From the NCBI GenBank assembly GCA_022426245.1, contig JAKMDW010000100.1:1-64000 (forward strand): a stretch of DNA of 64,000 nucleotides, given 5' to 3'. Under the pieces are notes generated by a model. It worked only from the letters and a program-made list of their open reading frames with translations. It had not been told where the DNA came from and did no database searches. This document shows, in pieces, positions 42,385 to 53,183 of this stretch (the stretch's first letter is position 1; every line of letters begins with the position of its first letter). This DNA comes from Alphaproteobacteria bacterium. Lineage in GTDB: Bacteria > Pseudomonadota > Alphaproteobacteria > RS24. Both the position numbers and the translations under genes were made by a program.

Positions 42385-44862
42385 ATGAAGTTTCTGGGCA
42401 ATATGGCTGGCGTTTTGGTAACGCTTGGAGCGATAGGGCTTTTCGCCTTTGTTCTGGTGTTGTGGCGCATCAATACTGGTCTGCCCAATTACGAGCATTT
42501 GGCCAATTATACCCCGCCTGTTATGAGCCGCGCCCATGCTGGAAATGGCAGTTTGATTGCCGAATACGCGCAGGAACGCCGTATTTTTGTGCCGATTGAT
42601 ACGGCTCCCAAACATCTCATTGATGCATTTCTGGCCGCCGAGGATAAGAATTTTTACGCGCATGTCGGCATTGATTTTGCCGGTATTCTGCGCGCTGTTT
42701 TTGCCAATATGGTGAATATTGTTTCGGGTCGCCGCCTTGAAGGTGCATCGACCATTACCCAGCAGGTTGCGAAAAACTTTTTGTTGAGCAGCGATGTGAC
42801 GCTGGAACGCAAGCTGAAAGAAGCCGTCTTGGCGTTGCGTCTGGAGCGCACTTTCACCAAAGAACAGTTGCTCGAGCTTTATCTGAATGAAATTTATTTG
42901 GGGCTTGGCAGCTATGGCGTGGCCGCGGCGGCGCTCAATTATTTCGACAAGCCATTATCTGATTTAACCGTGGCTGAGGCCGCTTATCTGGCCGCCTTGC
43001 CGAAAGCGCCGAATAATTATCATCCATTCCGCAAACGCGCCCGCGCCATTGCACGGCGTAATTGGGTTATCGGGCGCATGCGCGATAATGGCTATGTAAC
43101 CGATATGCAGGCGCGTGCTGCCGCCGCGCAGGATTTGGTGGTGGCCGACCGTCCGGCCAGCCTCCGCCGCTTTAACGCTGAATATTTTGTTGAGGAAGTG
43201 CGCCGCGAGGTTTATGCGCTTTACGGCGAGCGCCAGCTTTATGGCGGTGGGCTGTCTATCCGCACCACATTGAACACCGACTTTCAAAAACTGGCGCAAC
43301 AAAGCCTACGCAATGGCATTGAAGAATATGACCAGCGTCAGGGTTATCGCGGGCCGGTGAGCGAGTTAGAAACGTTGGAAGCGTGGTGGGAACAGTTAAC
43401 TGAGTTTCCAATCGCCACTGATTTGGTCCCCTGGCGTCTCGCTGTGGTGTTGTCGGTTGATGAGGAGGCCAATCAGGCCAATATCGGTTTGCGTCCGCGC
43501 ATCACCCGTGCGCGCCGCTTTGAAGACCGCGTAGATTTGGGCGTTATTAATCTTGCCGGTGTCAAATGGGCACGCGCCAAGCCATCGCCTGAGAATGGCT
43601 ATAAAATTAAGGGCCCGCGCATTAAGCGTATGTCGCAAGTTCTGAAAACCGGCGATGTGGTTTGGGTGAGTGCGAATGGCGAAGGCGAGATTTATGCGTT
43701 GAAGCAATTGCCGGAGGTTAATGGCGCGATGGTGGCGCTCGACCCGCATACTGGCCGTGTGTTGGCAATGAGCGGCGGTTATAGCTTCTCGTCCAGCGAG
43801 TTTAACCGCGCGACGCAGGCCAGCCGCCAGCCCGGCTCGGCATTCAAACCGTTTGTTTATGCTGCCGCGCTGGATAGCGGCTTTACCCCGGCCAGCTTGG
43901 TGCTCGACGCGCCATTTGTAATGGAGCAGGGCAGAGACCAAGGGCTGTGGAAGCCTGAAAACTATGCGCGGCGTTTTTACGGCCTCTCAACCTTGCGTCT
44001 GGGCATGGAGAAGAGCCGTAATCTGATGACCATTCGCATGGCGCAGGAAATCGGTATGCGCAAAATCACCGATTATGCAGCGCGCTTTAATATCAACTCT
44101 ACCATGCCGCGTGTGCTGGCCATGGCGTTGGGGGCGGGCGAAACATCGCTGATGCGTCTGACCAGTGCCTATGCCATGCTGGTGAATGGCGGCAAGCGTG
44201 TCGAGCCGATATTTATTGACCGCGTGCAAGACCGCTATGGCAAGACGCTGTTCAAAAAAGACCAGCGCAACTGCATTGGCTGTAATGCGGAGGCTTATGC
44301 CCGGCAAGTGCCGCCCGATTTGCCCGATGAACGCGAGCAGGTGCTGTCGCCACAAACCGCTTATCAGGTTGTTTCCATGCTGGAGGGCGCGGTGAAACGC
44401 GGCACCGGTCGCCGCATTTCGACCATTGGCAAACCATTGGCCGGCAAAACCGGCACAACCAATGATAGTCGCGATGCGTGGTTTGTCGGCTTCTCGGCTG
44501 ATTTGGTGGTCGGTGTTTATGTCGGCTATGACGATAACCGCCCGCTTGGCAAGGGTGAGAGCGGGGGGCGTGTGGCTGCGCCAATATTCAAAGCGTTTAT
44601 GGAAGACGCGCTGAGTGATATGGCTACGCCGCCTTTCCGCGTGCCACCGCGTATCAATCTGGTGCGTATCAATGCCAAAACCGGCAAGCTGGCACGCCCT
44701 GATGATGAAACGGTTATTCTGGAAGCCTTTAAGCGTGGCACAGAACCGACCCGTAACGGCAAGCAAATGGTTGTGCGCGGCGGCACCGGGAATTCCGGCG
44801 TGAAGCAGCGTCCGGCAATAAATACCGAAACCGTTGGCGCAGGCACAGGCGGTCTTTACTAA
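42385..44862 (+). CDS. mrcA: Penicillin-binding protein 1A
   Basis: Transglycosylase AAEDKNFYAHVGID, GASTITQQVAKN; transpeptidase SAFKPF, KTGTTND. Confidence 0.97.
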   Translation: MKFLGNMAGVLVTLGAIGLFAFVLVLWRINTGLPNYEHLANYTPPVMSRAHAGNGSLIAEYAQERRIFVPIDTAPKHLIDAFLAAEDKNFYAHVGIDFAGILRAVFANMVNIVSGRRLEGASTITQQVAKNFLLSSDVTLERKLKEAVLALRLERTFTKEQLLELYLNEIYLGLGSYGVAAAALNYFDKPLSDLTVAEAAYLAALPKAPNNYHPFRKRARAIARRNWVIGRMRDNGYVTDMQARAAAAQDLVVADRPASLRRFNAEYFVEEVRREVYALYGERQLYGGGLSIRTTLNTDFQKLAQQSLRNGIEEYDQRQGYRGPVSELETLEAWWEQLTEFPIATDLVPWRLAVVLSVDEEANQANIGLRPRITRARRFEDRVDLGVINLAGVKWARAKPSPENGYKIKGPRIKRMSQVLKTGDVVWVSANGEGEIYALKQLPEVNGAMVALDPHTGRVLAMSGGYSFSSSEFNRATQASRQPGSAFKPFVYAAALDSGFTPASLVLDAPFVMEQGRDQGLWKPENYARRFYGLSTLRLGMEKSRNLMTIRMAQEIGMRKITDYAARFNINSTMPRVLAMALGAGETSLMRLTSAYAMLVNGGKRVEPIFIDRVQDRYGKTLFKKDQRNCIGCNAEAYARQVPPDLPDEREQVLSPQTAYQVVSMLEGAVKRGTGRRISTIGKPLAGKTGTTNDSRDAWFVGFSADLVVGVYVGYDDNRPLGKGESGGRVAAPIFKAFMEDALSDMATPPFRVPPRINLVRINAKTGKLARPDDETVILEAFKRGTEPTRNGKQMVVRGGTGNSGVKQRPAINTETVGAGTGGLY

Positions 44863-44906
44863 ATAGGTTGGCTTGGGGTAGGTTCGGCTCCGTTAAGGAG
44901 ACGGCC

Positions 44907-46038
44907 ATGCGTTCAGAAATTTCAGATTTTACAGATGGCATAAAACAGTCATTGTCTTTGCTTCGGAGGCATCTTTGACTGGGATAATGCGCTGGCCCAG
45001 CTCGACGCGCTGAACAAGCTCGCTGAAGACCCTACGCTGTGGGACAACCCGCAAGCAGCGCAGGCAAAAATGCAAGAACGTACGCGGCTCGAAAATGCCA
45101 TTAAGGCATGCCAAAAACTTGAAACCGAAATGAATGACCATATCGACCTCATTGAATTGGGTGAGGCCGAAAGCGATGACGAGATTGTGCGCGAAAGTGA
45201 ATCCGCACTGGCTGCTTTGGCGGCTGAGGCCGAGCGCATGGAAGTCGAGACGCTATTGTCGGGCGAGGCCGACAGCAATGATGCCTATATTGAAGTGCAT
45301 GCCGGTGCCGGTGGCACGGAGAGCCAAGATTGGGCCAGCATGCTGCAACGCATGTATATGCGTTGGGCTGAAAAAAAGGGCTATTCGGTGGCGCTCATAG
45401 AAGAGACAAGCGGCGAAGAAGCGGGCATTAAATCGACAACGATTGAGATTAAGGGCCACAATGCCTATGGCTGGGCGAAGACGGAAAGCGGGGTGCATCG
45501 TCTGGTGCGTATATCGCCTTTTGACAGCAATGCGCGCCGCCATACAAGTTTTGCCAGTGTCGGCTGCTATCCGGTGGTTGATGATGCGATTGAGGTCGAT
45601 GTGTCCGAGGCTGATGTGCGTATCGATACCTTCCGCGCGTCGGGGGCCGGTGGCCAGCATGTCAATACTACCGACAGCGCTGTGCGCATCACCCATTTGC
45701 CGACCAATATTGTCGTGCAATGTCAAAACCAACGATCGCAGCATAAAAACCGGGCAACCGCATGGGCGATGTTGCGCGCGCGTTTATACGAGTTGGAATT
45801 ACAGCGCCGTGAAGAAGAAGCCAACGCCAATGCCGATCAAAAAACTGAAATCGGTTGGGGGCATCAAATTCGCTCTTATGTGCTGCAACCCTACCAAATG
45901 GTCAAAGATTTACGCACAGGCGTTGAGAGCGGTAACCCGTCTGCCGTGCTTGATGGTGCTTTAGATGATTTTATGGAAGCTGCATTGGCGCAACGTGTGA
46001 GCGGCGAAGGCAGCAGCGATGAGGCCGATATCGACTAG
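44907..46038 (+). CDS. prfB: Peptide chain release factor 2 with programmed +1 frameshift: join(44907..44975,44977..46038)
   Basis: ATG...CGG AGG CAT CTT TGA C then frame +1 [23 protein letters not shown]...; GGQ motif [18 protein letters not shown]. Confidence 0.96.
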
Positions 46039-46449
46039 CTAGGCTTTGACGTTTTCTTTCGTCATATCCTCTTCGACGATTTTAATCGCCGCATTTTTAA
46101 GCGGATCCTTCTCGCGTCGCACTGAGCCGTTTAATTGCGCGCCGGTTTCAATGGCCAATGCTTCATTAAAGACGTCACCATTCACTTTGCTGGTGGCGCA
46201 TAAATAAATCTGCCGCGCCCGAATTGTTCCGGTAACCTTGCCAAAAATCGTAACCGTGTCGCCTGCTACTTCGCCGGACACGACGGCTTTCTCGCCAATG
46301 GTGACCGCGTGTGAGCGCAAGTCACCGTCCAAGCGGCCTTCGATTTGAATGTCACCGGTCGAGAAAATTTTACCAACAACATGCATGTCATGGCTCAGTA
46401 TTGACGGTGCGGATTTGGAGCGCGATTTTTCGGGGGGTGATGTTTTCAT
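46039..46449 (-). CDS. Bactofilin (polymer-forming cytoskeletal protein)
   Basis: 136 aa; GKIFSTGDIQIEGRLDGDLRSHAVTIGEKAVVSGEVAGDTVTIFGKVTGTIRARQIYL repeat pattern of bactofilins. Confidence 0.93.
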   Translation of the reverse strand: MKTSPPEKSRSKSAPSILSHDMHVVGKIFSTGDIQIEGRLDGDLRSHAVTIGEKAVVSGEVAGDTVTIFGKVTGTIRARQIYLCATSKVNGDVFNEALAIETGAQLNGSVRREKDPLKNAAIKIVEEDMTKENVKA

Positions 46450-46451
46450 TG

Positions 46452-47789
46452 TTATTTCGCCTCTTGGGAAATGGTCTCAGCAATGTTGAAAATTTGTTTT
46501 CCGGCATCAAGGAAAGCAAGCGGGTCACGCACTTTGCCTTCATACCAAACTTCGTAATGCAAATGCGGGCCGGTGCTGCGGCCACTATTACCGGCATCGG
46601 CAATGTGTTGTTGAAATTCTACCGCTTGTCCACGGCGCACGCGACTGCGCGCCAAATGGCCATAGCGCGAACGGAACCCGTTGCCGTGGTCAATCTCAAC
46701 CACAAGCCCATAAGGGCCTTTATAACCGGCGCGGGTTACCGTGCCTGCCAATGTGGCATAAACCGGCGTGCCTGTCGCTGTGCCGAAATCGACACCGGCG
46801 TGAAAGGCAGCCCGTTTTTTAAACGGATCGAGCCGCGGGCCAAAGCCGCTGGTCACACGATAATCATGGATAGGCAGCGAAAGCGGAATTTTTGTTACCG
46901 CCGTGCTGAGATTATTGAGCCGCTCCAAATTGCTGGAAATACGATAAAGTTGGCGATGCAAATTAGAATTGATACCGGGCTTTTCCTCGCTCAGCGGAAT
47001 ATAAGGCCCGCCCATAGCGCGTTCATCTTCGGGCAAAATTTGCGCCATAAAGGCTTCCGGCTCCAGCGTTCCCGTGCCGTTGATCACGCCCTCAAATTCA
47101 GCAATTCGCAAATCGATTTTTTCTTCCAATGCGTCTAACAAATCTTTTTGGCGCAATTCCAACGAGGCGACGCGGTCAAACACGCCATTCGACAAAAGCG
47201 GCATAGCGATATTTGTTTCAGGCACGGAGATTTGTTTGGCGCGGGTTAGGGTAATTTCTTGCTGGGAATCGGCGTTGGCAACGCTGCGGCTTTCCAACCG
47301 GTCTTCTTGGCCGGAGCGCGAGCGCGCGACCAATTCGGTTTTATTGCGGTTTCGCTTGTTTGATTTCGCGATGGAAGAAAATGACACCTGCATTTTCCGC
47401 AATTCTTCTGAAACCGAGGCGTGCTGCTCAAACACTAAAGTCAGGTCATTATGCCGCTTCTCGAGATTATCGGTTGTCTCGCCAAACCAGTCACGGGTCA
47501 GCACAAGCTCCGCGTTCAAATCATCATAGGAGAGGCGCAGGCGATTGAGCTCATTTTCATAAGCCAGTTTCATTTCGCGAACTTCTTGTTCGCGCTTGGC
47601 GCCGAGACCATTGTTGAACACGACATGCACTGACGCATAGCCGACCCAGCCGGCAACAAGGGTAAAAAGCAGGGTTAAAACCATCAGAGAACGGCTGGAA
47701 AGCGGCACAAAAGTAACGCTTCCGTTTTTGCGAACATAAATCTGACGCTCAGCGAAAATCTCGCGAAGTTTGTCCAGCAAGCCGGTCAT
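46452..47789 (-). CDS. M23-family (LytM) peptidoglycan peptidase, membrane-anchored with coiled coil
   Basis: N-terminal TM, coiled coil, FHAGVDFGTATGTPVYATLAGTV, GNGFRSRYGHLA, GPHLHYEVW. Confidence 0.95.
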   Translation of the reverse strand: MTGLLDKLREIFAERQIYVRKNGSVTFVPLSSRSLMVLTLLFTLVAGWVGYASVHVVFNNGLGAKREQEVREMKLAYENELNRLRLSYDDLNAELVLTRDWFGETTDNLEKRHNDLTLVFEQHASVSEELRKMQVSFSSIAKSNKRNRNKTELVARSRSGQEDRLESRSVANADSQQEITLTRAKQISVPETNIAMPLLSNGVFDRVASLELRQKDLLDALEEKIDLRIAEFEGVINGTGTLEPEAFMAQILPEDERAMGGPYIPLSEEKPGINSNLHRQLYRISSNLERLNNLSTAVTKIPLSLPIHDYRVTSGFGPRLDPFKKRAAFHAGVDFGTATGTPVYATLAGTVTRAGYKGPYGLVVEIDHGNGFRSRYGHLARSRVRRGQAVEFQQHIADAGNSGRSTGPHLHYEVWYEGKVRDPLAFLDAGKQIFNIAETISQEAK

Positions 47790-47928
47790 GAGGTTTTTCC
47801 CAAAATCAGCTTTTTATGTCTCAAAAATAAGAAGCATTTGCAAGTGTTTACTTGTTTTTTTAACCATGCCCTTAAGGCTTTTTGTGCCGTTGGATTAGGC
47901 ACGGATTGATGAAAATGGCGCGTGCTTA

Positions 47929-48396
47929 TCAGCCGCGCGCGGCCTCTCGCACGGCTTCGACATGGCCTTTGACCTTAACCTTGCGCCAAATCTGTTCAAT
48001 TTTGCCATCTGTGCCAATCAAATAGGTCGCCCGTTCAATGCCCATAAATTCGCGGCCATACATTTTTTTCTGCACCCAAACACCATAGGCGTTAAGCATT
48101 TCATGCGTCTCATCGGCCAGCAAGGTAATGCCGAGATTGTGCTTCTCGATAAAATTTTCATGCTTTTTAACGCTGTCGGCAGAAACACCGATAATGGAGG
48201 TGTTGGCCTTGTCGAAATCTTTAACGGCGGCGGTGAAATCAATCGCTTCGGTGGTGCAGCCCGGCGTATTGTCCTTTGGGTAAAAGTAAATCACCAGCTT
48301 GCGCTTGGCAAAATCAGACAGGCTGACGGTCTTTCCGCCATTTGCCGGACATGTAAATTTGGGGGCGAGATCACCGATTTTTAGTTCTTTGGCCAT
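47929..48396 (-). CDS. bcp: Thioredoxin-dependent thiol peroxidase (BCP/PrxQ)
   Basis: FYPKDNTPGCTTEAIDF; start reset to ATG 48396. Confidence 0.96.
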   Translation of the reverse strand: MAKELKIGDLAPKFTCPANGGKTVSLSDFAKRKLVIYFYPKDNTPGCTTEAIDFTAAVKDFDKANTSIIGVSADSVKKHENFIEKHNLGITLLADETHEMLNAYGVWVQKKMYGREFMGIERATYLIGTDGKIEQIWRKVKVKGHVEAVREAARG

Positions 48397-48524
48397 AAAA
48401 ACTCCGATATTAGAGATGCGCCTGAGAGCAGACTCTGGCATAAACAATCAAGGTAAATGTGGCCTTTGCCTTGATTTTGTCAAGTTCATAGGTCACAGAC
48501 TTAGCTAGGGATAAACAGGGTAAA

Positions 48525-51500
48525 TTGATGAAGCGTATGCTGCGGATTGTTTCGGGAAGTCTCGTCTTATTGGCGATGCTTGCAGCGCTTCTCTATGGGG
48601 CTATTCGTACATTCGGATTACCGCTTGGTTTTTTGACCCAACCGCTGAGTGTTGTTTTGACAACATTAGTGCCCGAAGGCTCGGTGGCTATTGATAACAG
48701 CCGCTTGGGGTGGTCGCCGGAGAATAATTTTTTCGCTTTGTCGATCGGCAAGCTGCGTATTCGCGAGGCGGCTGAAGCCGGTGTTCTGGCTGAGGATGTT
48801 TATATCGAACTGAGCAGCCCGGCCTTTTGGGATGATGGACGCCTGGCAGTGTCGAAAGCCATTGTTGAGCGCGTGACCTTAATGCCGACCCGGGTTAACG
48901 ACCTTCCTGCCGCCGCGGGATTGCTGTTGCCCTCAGGCGGCGGTCAGTTTGATGCGCTTCAATATATTTCTGAAATCGCGGTGCGTGATATTCGCGTCAA
49001 ATCGGGCAATGCTGCGGTTTCCAATGGGTCGCATTTATTGATGATGCGCAAGGGCAACCGCTTGTCAGCATCGGTTCAAATCGAATATGGCAAGCCCGAT
49101 CGTTTGAGCAGCATTATCGGCACGGCCGAGATAGCCCAAGATGGCGGGGGGCGCGCCGAGATTGCTCTGAGCCGTCTCGACCCGCGTGATATTGGACGTT
49201 TCAGTAACTTCCTCATGCCATTGCGCGGCATTCAGTTGCCCGTGACGGCAATGATGAACATTAATATTGCTGAGGGTGGGCGACTGAAAAACGGGACGGC
49301 AGAGCTTTTTGTTGACCCCGGCCTTATTCAGCTAACCGGCGCGCGGGTTGATGTGCGCGAGCTGGTTATGAACGCCGAGGTTAATTTTGAGACGCGCCAG
49401 ATTAATATGCGTGATGCGCGTTTTCATGTTGCCGGTGTGGCCGGGCAATTATCAGGCAGTGCAAGCTATGAGCAAAATCAAGACACCCGCTTGTCGGCCA
49501 TCAGCTTCGCTTTTGACGGTGCCGGTGTGCGGGTTGAACTGCCGCGTCTGCTCAAGCAAACCCTCACCATTCCGCGCGCGCAACTCATCGGTAATTATGA
49601 TTTCAGCCGCGATGCGGTTGAAATTGACCGGCTTGAGTTGACGCATAATTTTGGAACCTCAACGGCGTCGGGCATTGTGACGCTAAACGACCGCAACCCG
49701 CATTTTGATATCACCACGGATTTCGGCGCGATGACGCGGGCCGGTGCTGAGGGGCTATGGCCGTTCAGCATTTCGCCGCGGGGGCGGGATTGGGCTGAGA
49801 AGAACCTGTTTGGTGGCCGTTTACGGGCGGGGTCGTTTGCTATCAATGCCAGTCTGGAAGAATTTACCCGCCGTCAAAAAGGCGACCCGATGCGCGAGGA
49901 CGCGATTTTGCTCGACCTCGATTTTGAGGGGATTGGCGTTCGCTATCTGGCCGGAATGCCGGTGCTGGAAAACACCTCAGCACGGCTGTTTTTGCGCGGT
50001 GGCAGCATGGAGGTGCGCGGCGTTGGCGGGGTTATTCAATTGCCCGCCAAAGACGGCAAAATCTCGGCGCTTGCAGTTGAAACCGTGCGCTTCTTCACGC
50101 CCAATTCGCGCGACCCGTTGCAGCCGGTTGATATTAATTTTGTCGGGGCCGGTGTGACGCGCGATATTTTGCGTGCCATAAATCGCCCGCCCTTGCGCGC
50201 TTTGCAGCAGGTGGATTTTGATTTTGACCGCTTGCTGGGCACGGTGCGTGCCGATGTGTCCTTGCAAGTGCCGATATTCGCGCCGCCTGAGAAACGCAAA
50301 CTGCGCTTTGATGTTAAGGCGCAAACGCTGGATTTGGAGGTCGAGGGCGCGTTGGGGCCATTCGCCCTGTCTGATGGGCGCAGCGATATTTCAATCACCA
50401 ATGAGCGGCTGCAGGCCGTTGGGCGGGTGAAGGCAAATGGTGTTGAGGGCGGTTTTTCTTGGCAGCAACCGTTTATCGCAGAGGAAGCCGATAAGGCGCG
50501 TTTGGCCGTGCACGGCTTCTTCTCGCCGCAAAATATCGCTGATCTGGGACAGGGCTGGGCGGCGTCTCGCCTCACCGGTAATCCGCATGTCAATTTGCTG
50601 ATAAATGGCCCGATCACCAAGCCGACAAATTATCGGGTGTTTGCTGACTTGCAGCCCGCGACATTGACCATGCAGCCCTTGGCCTTTGAAAAACCCAAGG
50701 GCATGGCCGGCACGGTTGAGGCCGTGGTGAAAAACGGCGCTGACGGTGAGATTGAAGAAATTCGGGCGCGGTTGGATATGCCCAATCACGACCCGTTGCG
50801 CGTAAAAATGCAATTTGATGGGCCGACCATGAGCGCGCTGGAAATGACGCCGTTTTCTATCGGGCGCGACCGCAATGTGCTGGCCGAAATTAAAACCGCT
50901 GAGGATAAAAGGCTGGTGACGTTAACCGCCGATGTGTTGGATGTCAGCCGCCTGTTTTATGGCGGCAATCCAGACGTAAAACTGAAGCCAGAGAAATTCG
51001 CCATTTTACCGTTTCTCGGCCCCGAGGCAGTGATGGAAGTTCAGGTCACGCAGCTTGTGGGCGCCAATAAGGTGAGCATGGATGATGCGCGATTGCGCGC
51101 GGTGCGCAAGAACGGGTTGCACGAAAAATTGACGATGCAGGGCGTCTTTAATGATGGCTCGGATATGTTGATGGATATTGAGCGCGAAACGGTTTTCAGA
51201 CGGACGTTTTTTGTGCAGGCGGAGCGCGCCAATAATTTGTTCCGCATGTTTGACTGGATTGAAGAAATGTCGGGCGGGTCACTGGTTGCGCAGGGCAAGA
51301 TTTACGATAATGGGGATGTGATTGATGGCCGCCGCCGCGACCTAAGCGGGCGTTTGACAATGACCGGATTTCGCGCCCGCAATGTGCCGGTCTTGGCATC
51401 TATCGTCTCTTTGGCATCGCTGAGCGGCATTGCCGATACGCTGTCGGGTGATGGCATAAAATTTGATAAAGCACAGGGCAATTTCACTTTCAGTGAGGGG

Positions 51501-51863
51501 CGGTTATCGATCAAGAAAGGCCGCATGCATGGCGCGGCTGTCGGCATTACGTTGCAGGGCGATTATGATATTGATTCCGGCGATATCGATTTTGGCGGGA
51601 CGGTTATCCCGTCTTACACGCTCAATTCTCTGTTCGGTAAAATTCCGATTGTCGGGCCTATTTTGTCGGGTCGTCGCGGGGAGGGTATTCTCGGCATTGG
51701 TTATCGCGTTTCCGGTGAAGCGGGCAAAGCCAATGTGCTGGTCAATCCGCTATCGGTTCTGACGCCCGGTTTTTTACGCCGCATTTTCGAAATAGGCATT
51801 GGGCTTGAAGATGGCGACACCCACCCATTGCCCGAACTGGAAGAGCCGGATTTAACCGAATAA
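48525..51863 (+). CDS. YhdP/AsmA-like (DUF3971 / AsmA-like C-terminal) large protein
   Basis: 1112 aa, N-terminal TM, beta-rich; C-terminal SLFGKIPIVGPILSGRRGEGILGIGYRVSGEAGKANVLVNPLSVLTPGFLRRIF. Confidence 0.88.
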   Translation: MMKRMLRIVSGSLVLLAMLAALLYGAIRTFGLPLGFLTQPLSVVLTTLVPEGSVAIDNSRLGWSPENNFFALSIGKLRIREAAEAGVLAEDVYIELSSPAFWDDGRLAVSKAIVERVTLMPTRVNDLPAAAGLLLPSGGGQFDALQYISEIAVRDIRVKSGNAAVSNGSHLLMMRKGNRLSASVQIEYGKPDRLSSIIGTAEIAQDGGGRAEIALSRLDPRDIGRFSNFLMPLRGIQLPVTAMMNINIAEGGRLKNGTAELFVDPGLIQLTGARVDVRELVMNAEVNFETRQINMRDARFHVAGVAGQLSGSASYEQNQDTRLSAISFAFDGAGVRVELPRLLKQTLTIPRAQLIGNYDFSRDAVEIDRLELTHNFGTSTASGIVTLNDRNPHFDITTDFGAMTRAGAEGLWPFSISPRGRDWAEKNLFGGRLRAGSFAINASLEEFTRRQKGDPMREDAILLDLDFEGIGVRYLAGMPVLENTSARLFLRGGSMEVRGVGGVIQLPAKDGKISALAVETVRFFTPNSRDPLQPVDINFVGAGVTRDILRAINRPPLRALQQVDFDFDRLLGTVRADVSLQVPIFAPPEKRKLRFDVKAQTLDLEVEGALGPFALSDGRSDISITNERLQAVGRVKANGVEGGFSWQQPFIAEEADKARLAVHGFFSPQNIADLGQGWAASRLTGNPHVNLLINGPITKPTNYRVFADLQPATLTMQPLAFEKPKGMAGTVEAVVKNGADGEIEEIRARLDMPNHDPLRVKMQFDGPTMSALEMTPFSIGRDRNVLAEIKTAEDKRLVTLTADVLDVSRLFYGGNPDVKLKPEKFAILPFLGPEAVMEVQVTQLVGANKVSMDDARLRAVRKNGLHEKLTMQGVFNDGSDMLMDIERETVFRRTFFVQAERANNLFRMFDWIEEMSGGSLVAQGKIYDNGDVIDGRRRDLSGRLTMTGFRARNVPVLASIVSLASLSGIADTLSGDGIKFDKAQGNFTFSEGRLSIKKGRMHGAAVGITLQGDYDIDSGDIDFGGTVIPSYTLNSLFGKIPIVGPILSGRRGEGILGIGYRVSGEAGKANVLVNPLSVLTPGFLRRIFEIGIGLEDGDTHPLPELEEPDLTE

Positions 51864-51874
51864 ATTTTGCAGGC

Positions 51875-53119
51875 TTAAACCGGGCGAAGCAGCACGTGAC
51901 GCTTCTTGCCGAAGGATAATTTAACATTGCCGTCTTTAATGTCGTCATTGCTGAGGGTGACGCCAATATCATTTTGCGCCGCATCATTTATTTTCGCACC
52001 GCCGCCTTGCACCAAACGCCGGGCCTCGCCGTTTGATTTGGCCAGTCCGGCCAGCACAAAGGCTTCCAGTAACCCCAAACCGGCTTCCAATTTGGCAGCC
52101 TCAATATCGACGCTGGGCAGGTCGGCACTGCCGCCGCCTTCAAATGTCTCCAGTGCTGTAGCCTCGGCTTTTTCTGCTGCCGCGCGACCGTGGCACATGG
52201 CGGTGGCCTCCGTTGCCAGAATTTTCTTGGCGTCGTTTAGCTCCGCGCCCTCAAGGCTTTCAAGGCGGACGATGTCGTCCAGGGACAATTCGGTGAACAG
52301 CCTCAAAAAACGACCCACATCGGCGTCTTCCGTATTGCGCCAAAATTGCCAGTAATCATAGACCGGCAGCATGTCGTCATTCAGCCAGACCGCGCCTTGC
52401 GCTGTCTTACCCATTTTTGCGCCCGATGAGGTCGTCAGCAGATTTGTTGTCAGACCAAAAACCGATTTTTGGTCACAGCGCCGCGTCAGCTCAATGCCGT
52501 TAACGATGTTCCCCCATTGGTCGCTGCCGCCCATTTGCAAGCTGCAATCATAACGTCGGTTCAGTTCAAGAAAATCATAGGCCTGCAAAATCATATAATT
52601 AAACTCGAGGAAGCTGAGCGGTTGCTCGCGCTCAAGGCGCAGCTTCACGCTTTCAAAGCTCATCATCCGATTGACCGAAAAATGGCGACCGTAATCACGC
52701 AAGAATTCGATATAATTCAGACCGGAAAGCCATTCATCATTATCGACCATAATGGCATCGGTCGGGCCATCGCCAAAAGTCAGAAAACGCTCAAATGTGG
52801 CGCGAATGGTTTTCTTATTCGCATCGATTTTATCCTGCGTCAAAAGCTGGCGGCTTTCGTCTTTACCCGAAGGGTCGCCAACTTTTGTCGTGCCGCCGCC
52901 AATGACCACAATCGGGCGGTGTCCGGCCTGTTGCAGGCGACGCAGCATGAGAATCGAAATCAAATTGCCGACATGCAAAGACGGGGCGGTGCAGTCATAG
53001 CCGATATAGCCGGTGACGACGCCCTCAAGCGCGGCGGTGTCCAGCGCGGCATCATCTGTGCATTGCGCGATAAAGCCGCGTTGGTCGAGCGTTTTGAGAA
53101 ATTCTGATGTATAAGTCAT
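51875..53119 (-). CDS. tyrS: Tyrosyl-tRNA synthetase
   Basis: [40 protein letters not shown] (class I KMSKS-like), C-terminal S4 domain. Confidence 0.97.
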   Translation of the reverse strand: MTYTSEFLKTLDQRGFIAQCTDDAALDTAALEGVVTGYIGYDCTAPSLHVGNLISILMLRRLQQAGHRPIVVIGGGTTKVGDPSGKDESRQLLTQDKIDANKKTIRATFERFLTFGDGPTDAIMVDNDEWLSGLNYIEFLRDYGRHFSVNRMMSFESVKLRLEREQPLSFLEFNYMILQAYDFLELNRRYDCSLQMGGSDQWGNIVNGIELTRRCDQKSVFGLTTNLLTTSSGAKMGKTAQGAVWLNDDMLPVYDYWQFWRNTEDADVGRFLRLFTELSLDDIVRLESLEGAELNDAKKILATEATAMCHGRAAAEKAEATALETFEGGGSADLPSVDIEAAKLEAGLGLLEAFVLAGLAKSNGEARRLVQGGGAKINDAAQNDIGVTLSNDDIKDGNVKLSFGKKRHVLLRPV

Positions 53120-53183
53120 GAGTTCATCTGTTAAGCAAAGCCCTCGCTAAAATCAAGGGGACAAAATCGAGTGGGACGGATTA

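Noticed and set aside
43987-44766. 259-aa minus-strand ORF inside mrcA
   Set aside because: Antisense to the PBP1A transpeptidase domain; no independent support
44907-44978. prfB as a pseudogene (in-frame TGA)
   Set aside because: The context exactly fits the programmed RF2 frameshift, and the rest of RF2 is intact
47830-47860. CAAGT-GTTT-ACTTG-T7 terminator-like hairpin
   Set aside because: Stem only 5 bp, and the T-run lies on the plus strand where no plus-strand gene ends nearby (M23 and bcp are both minus), so it is not called
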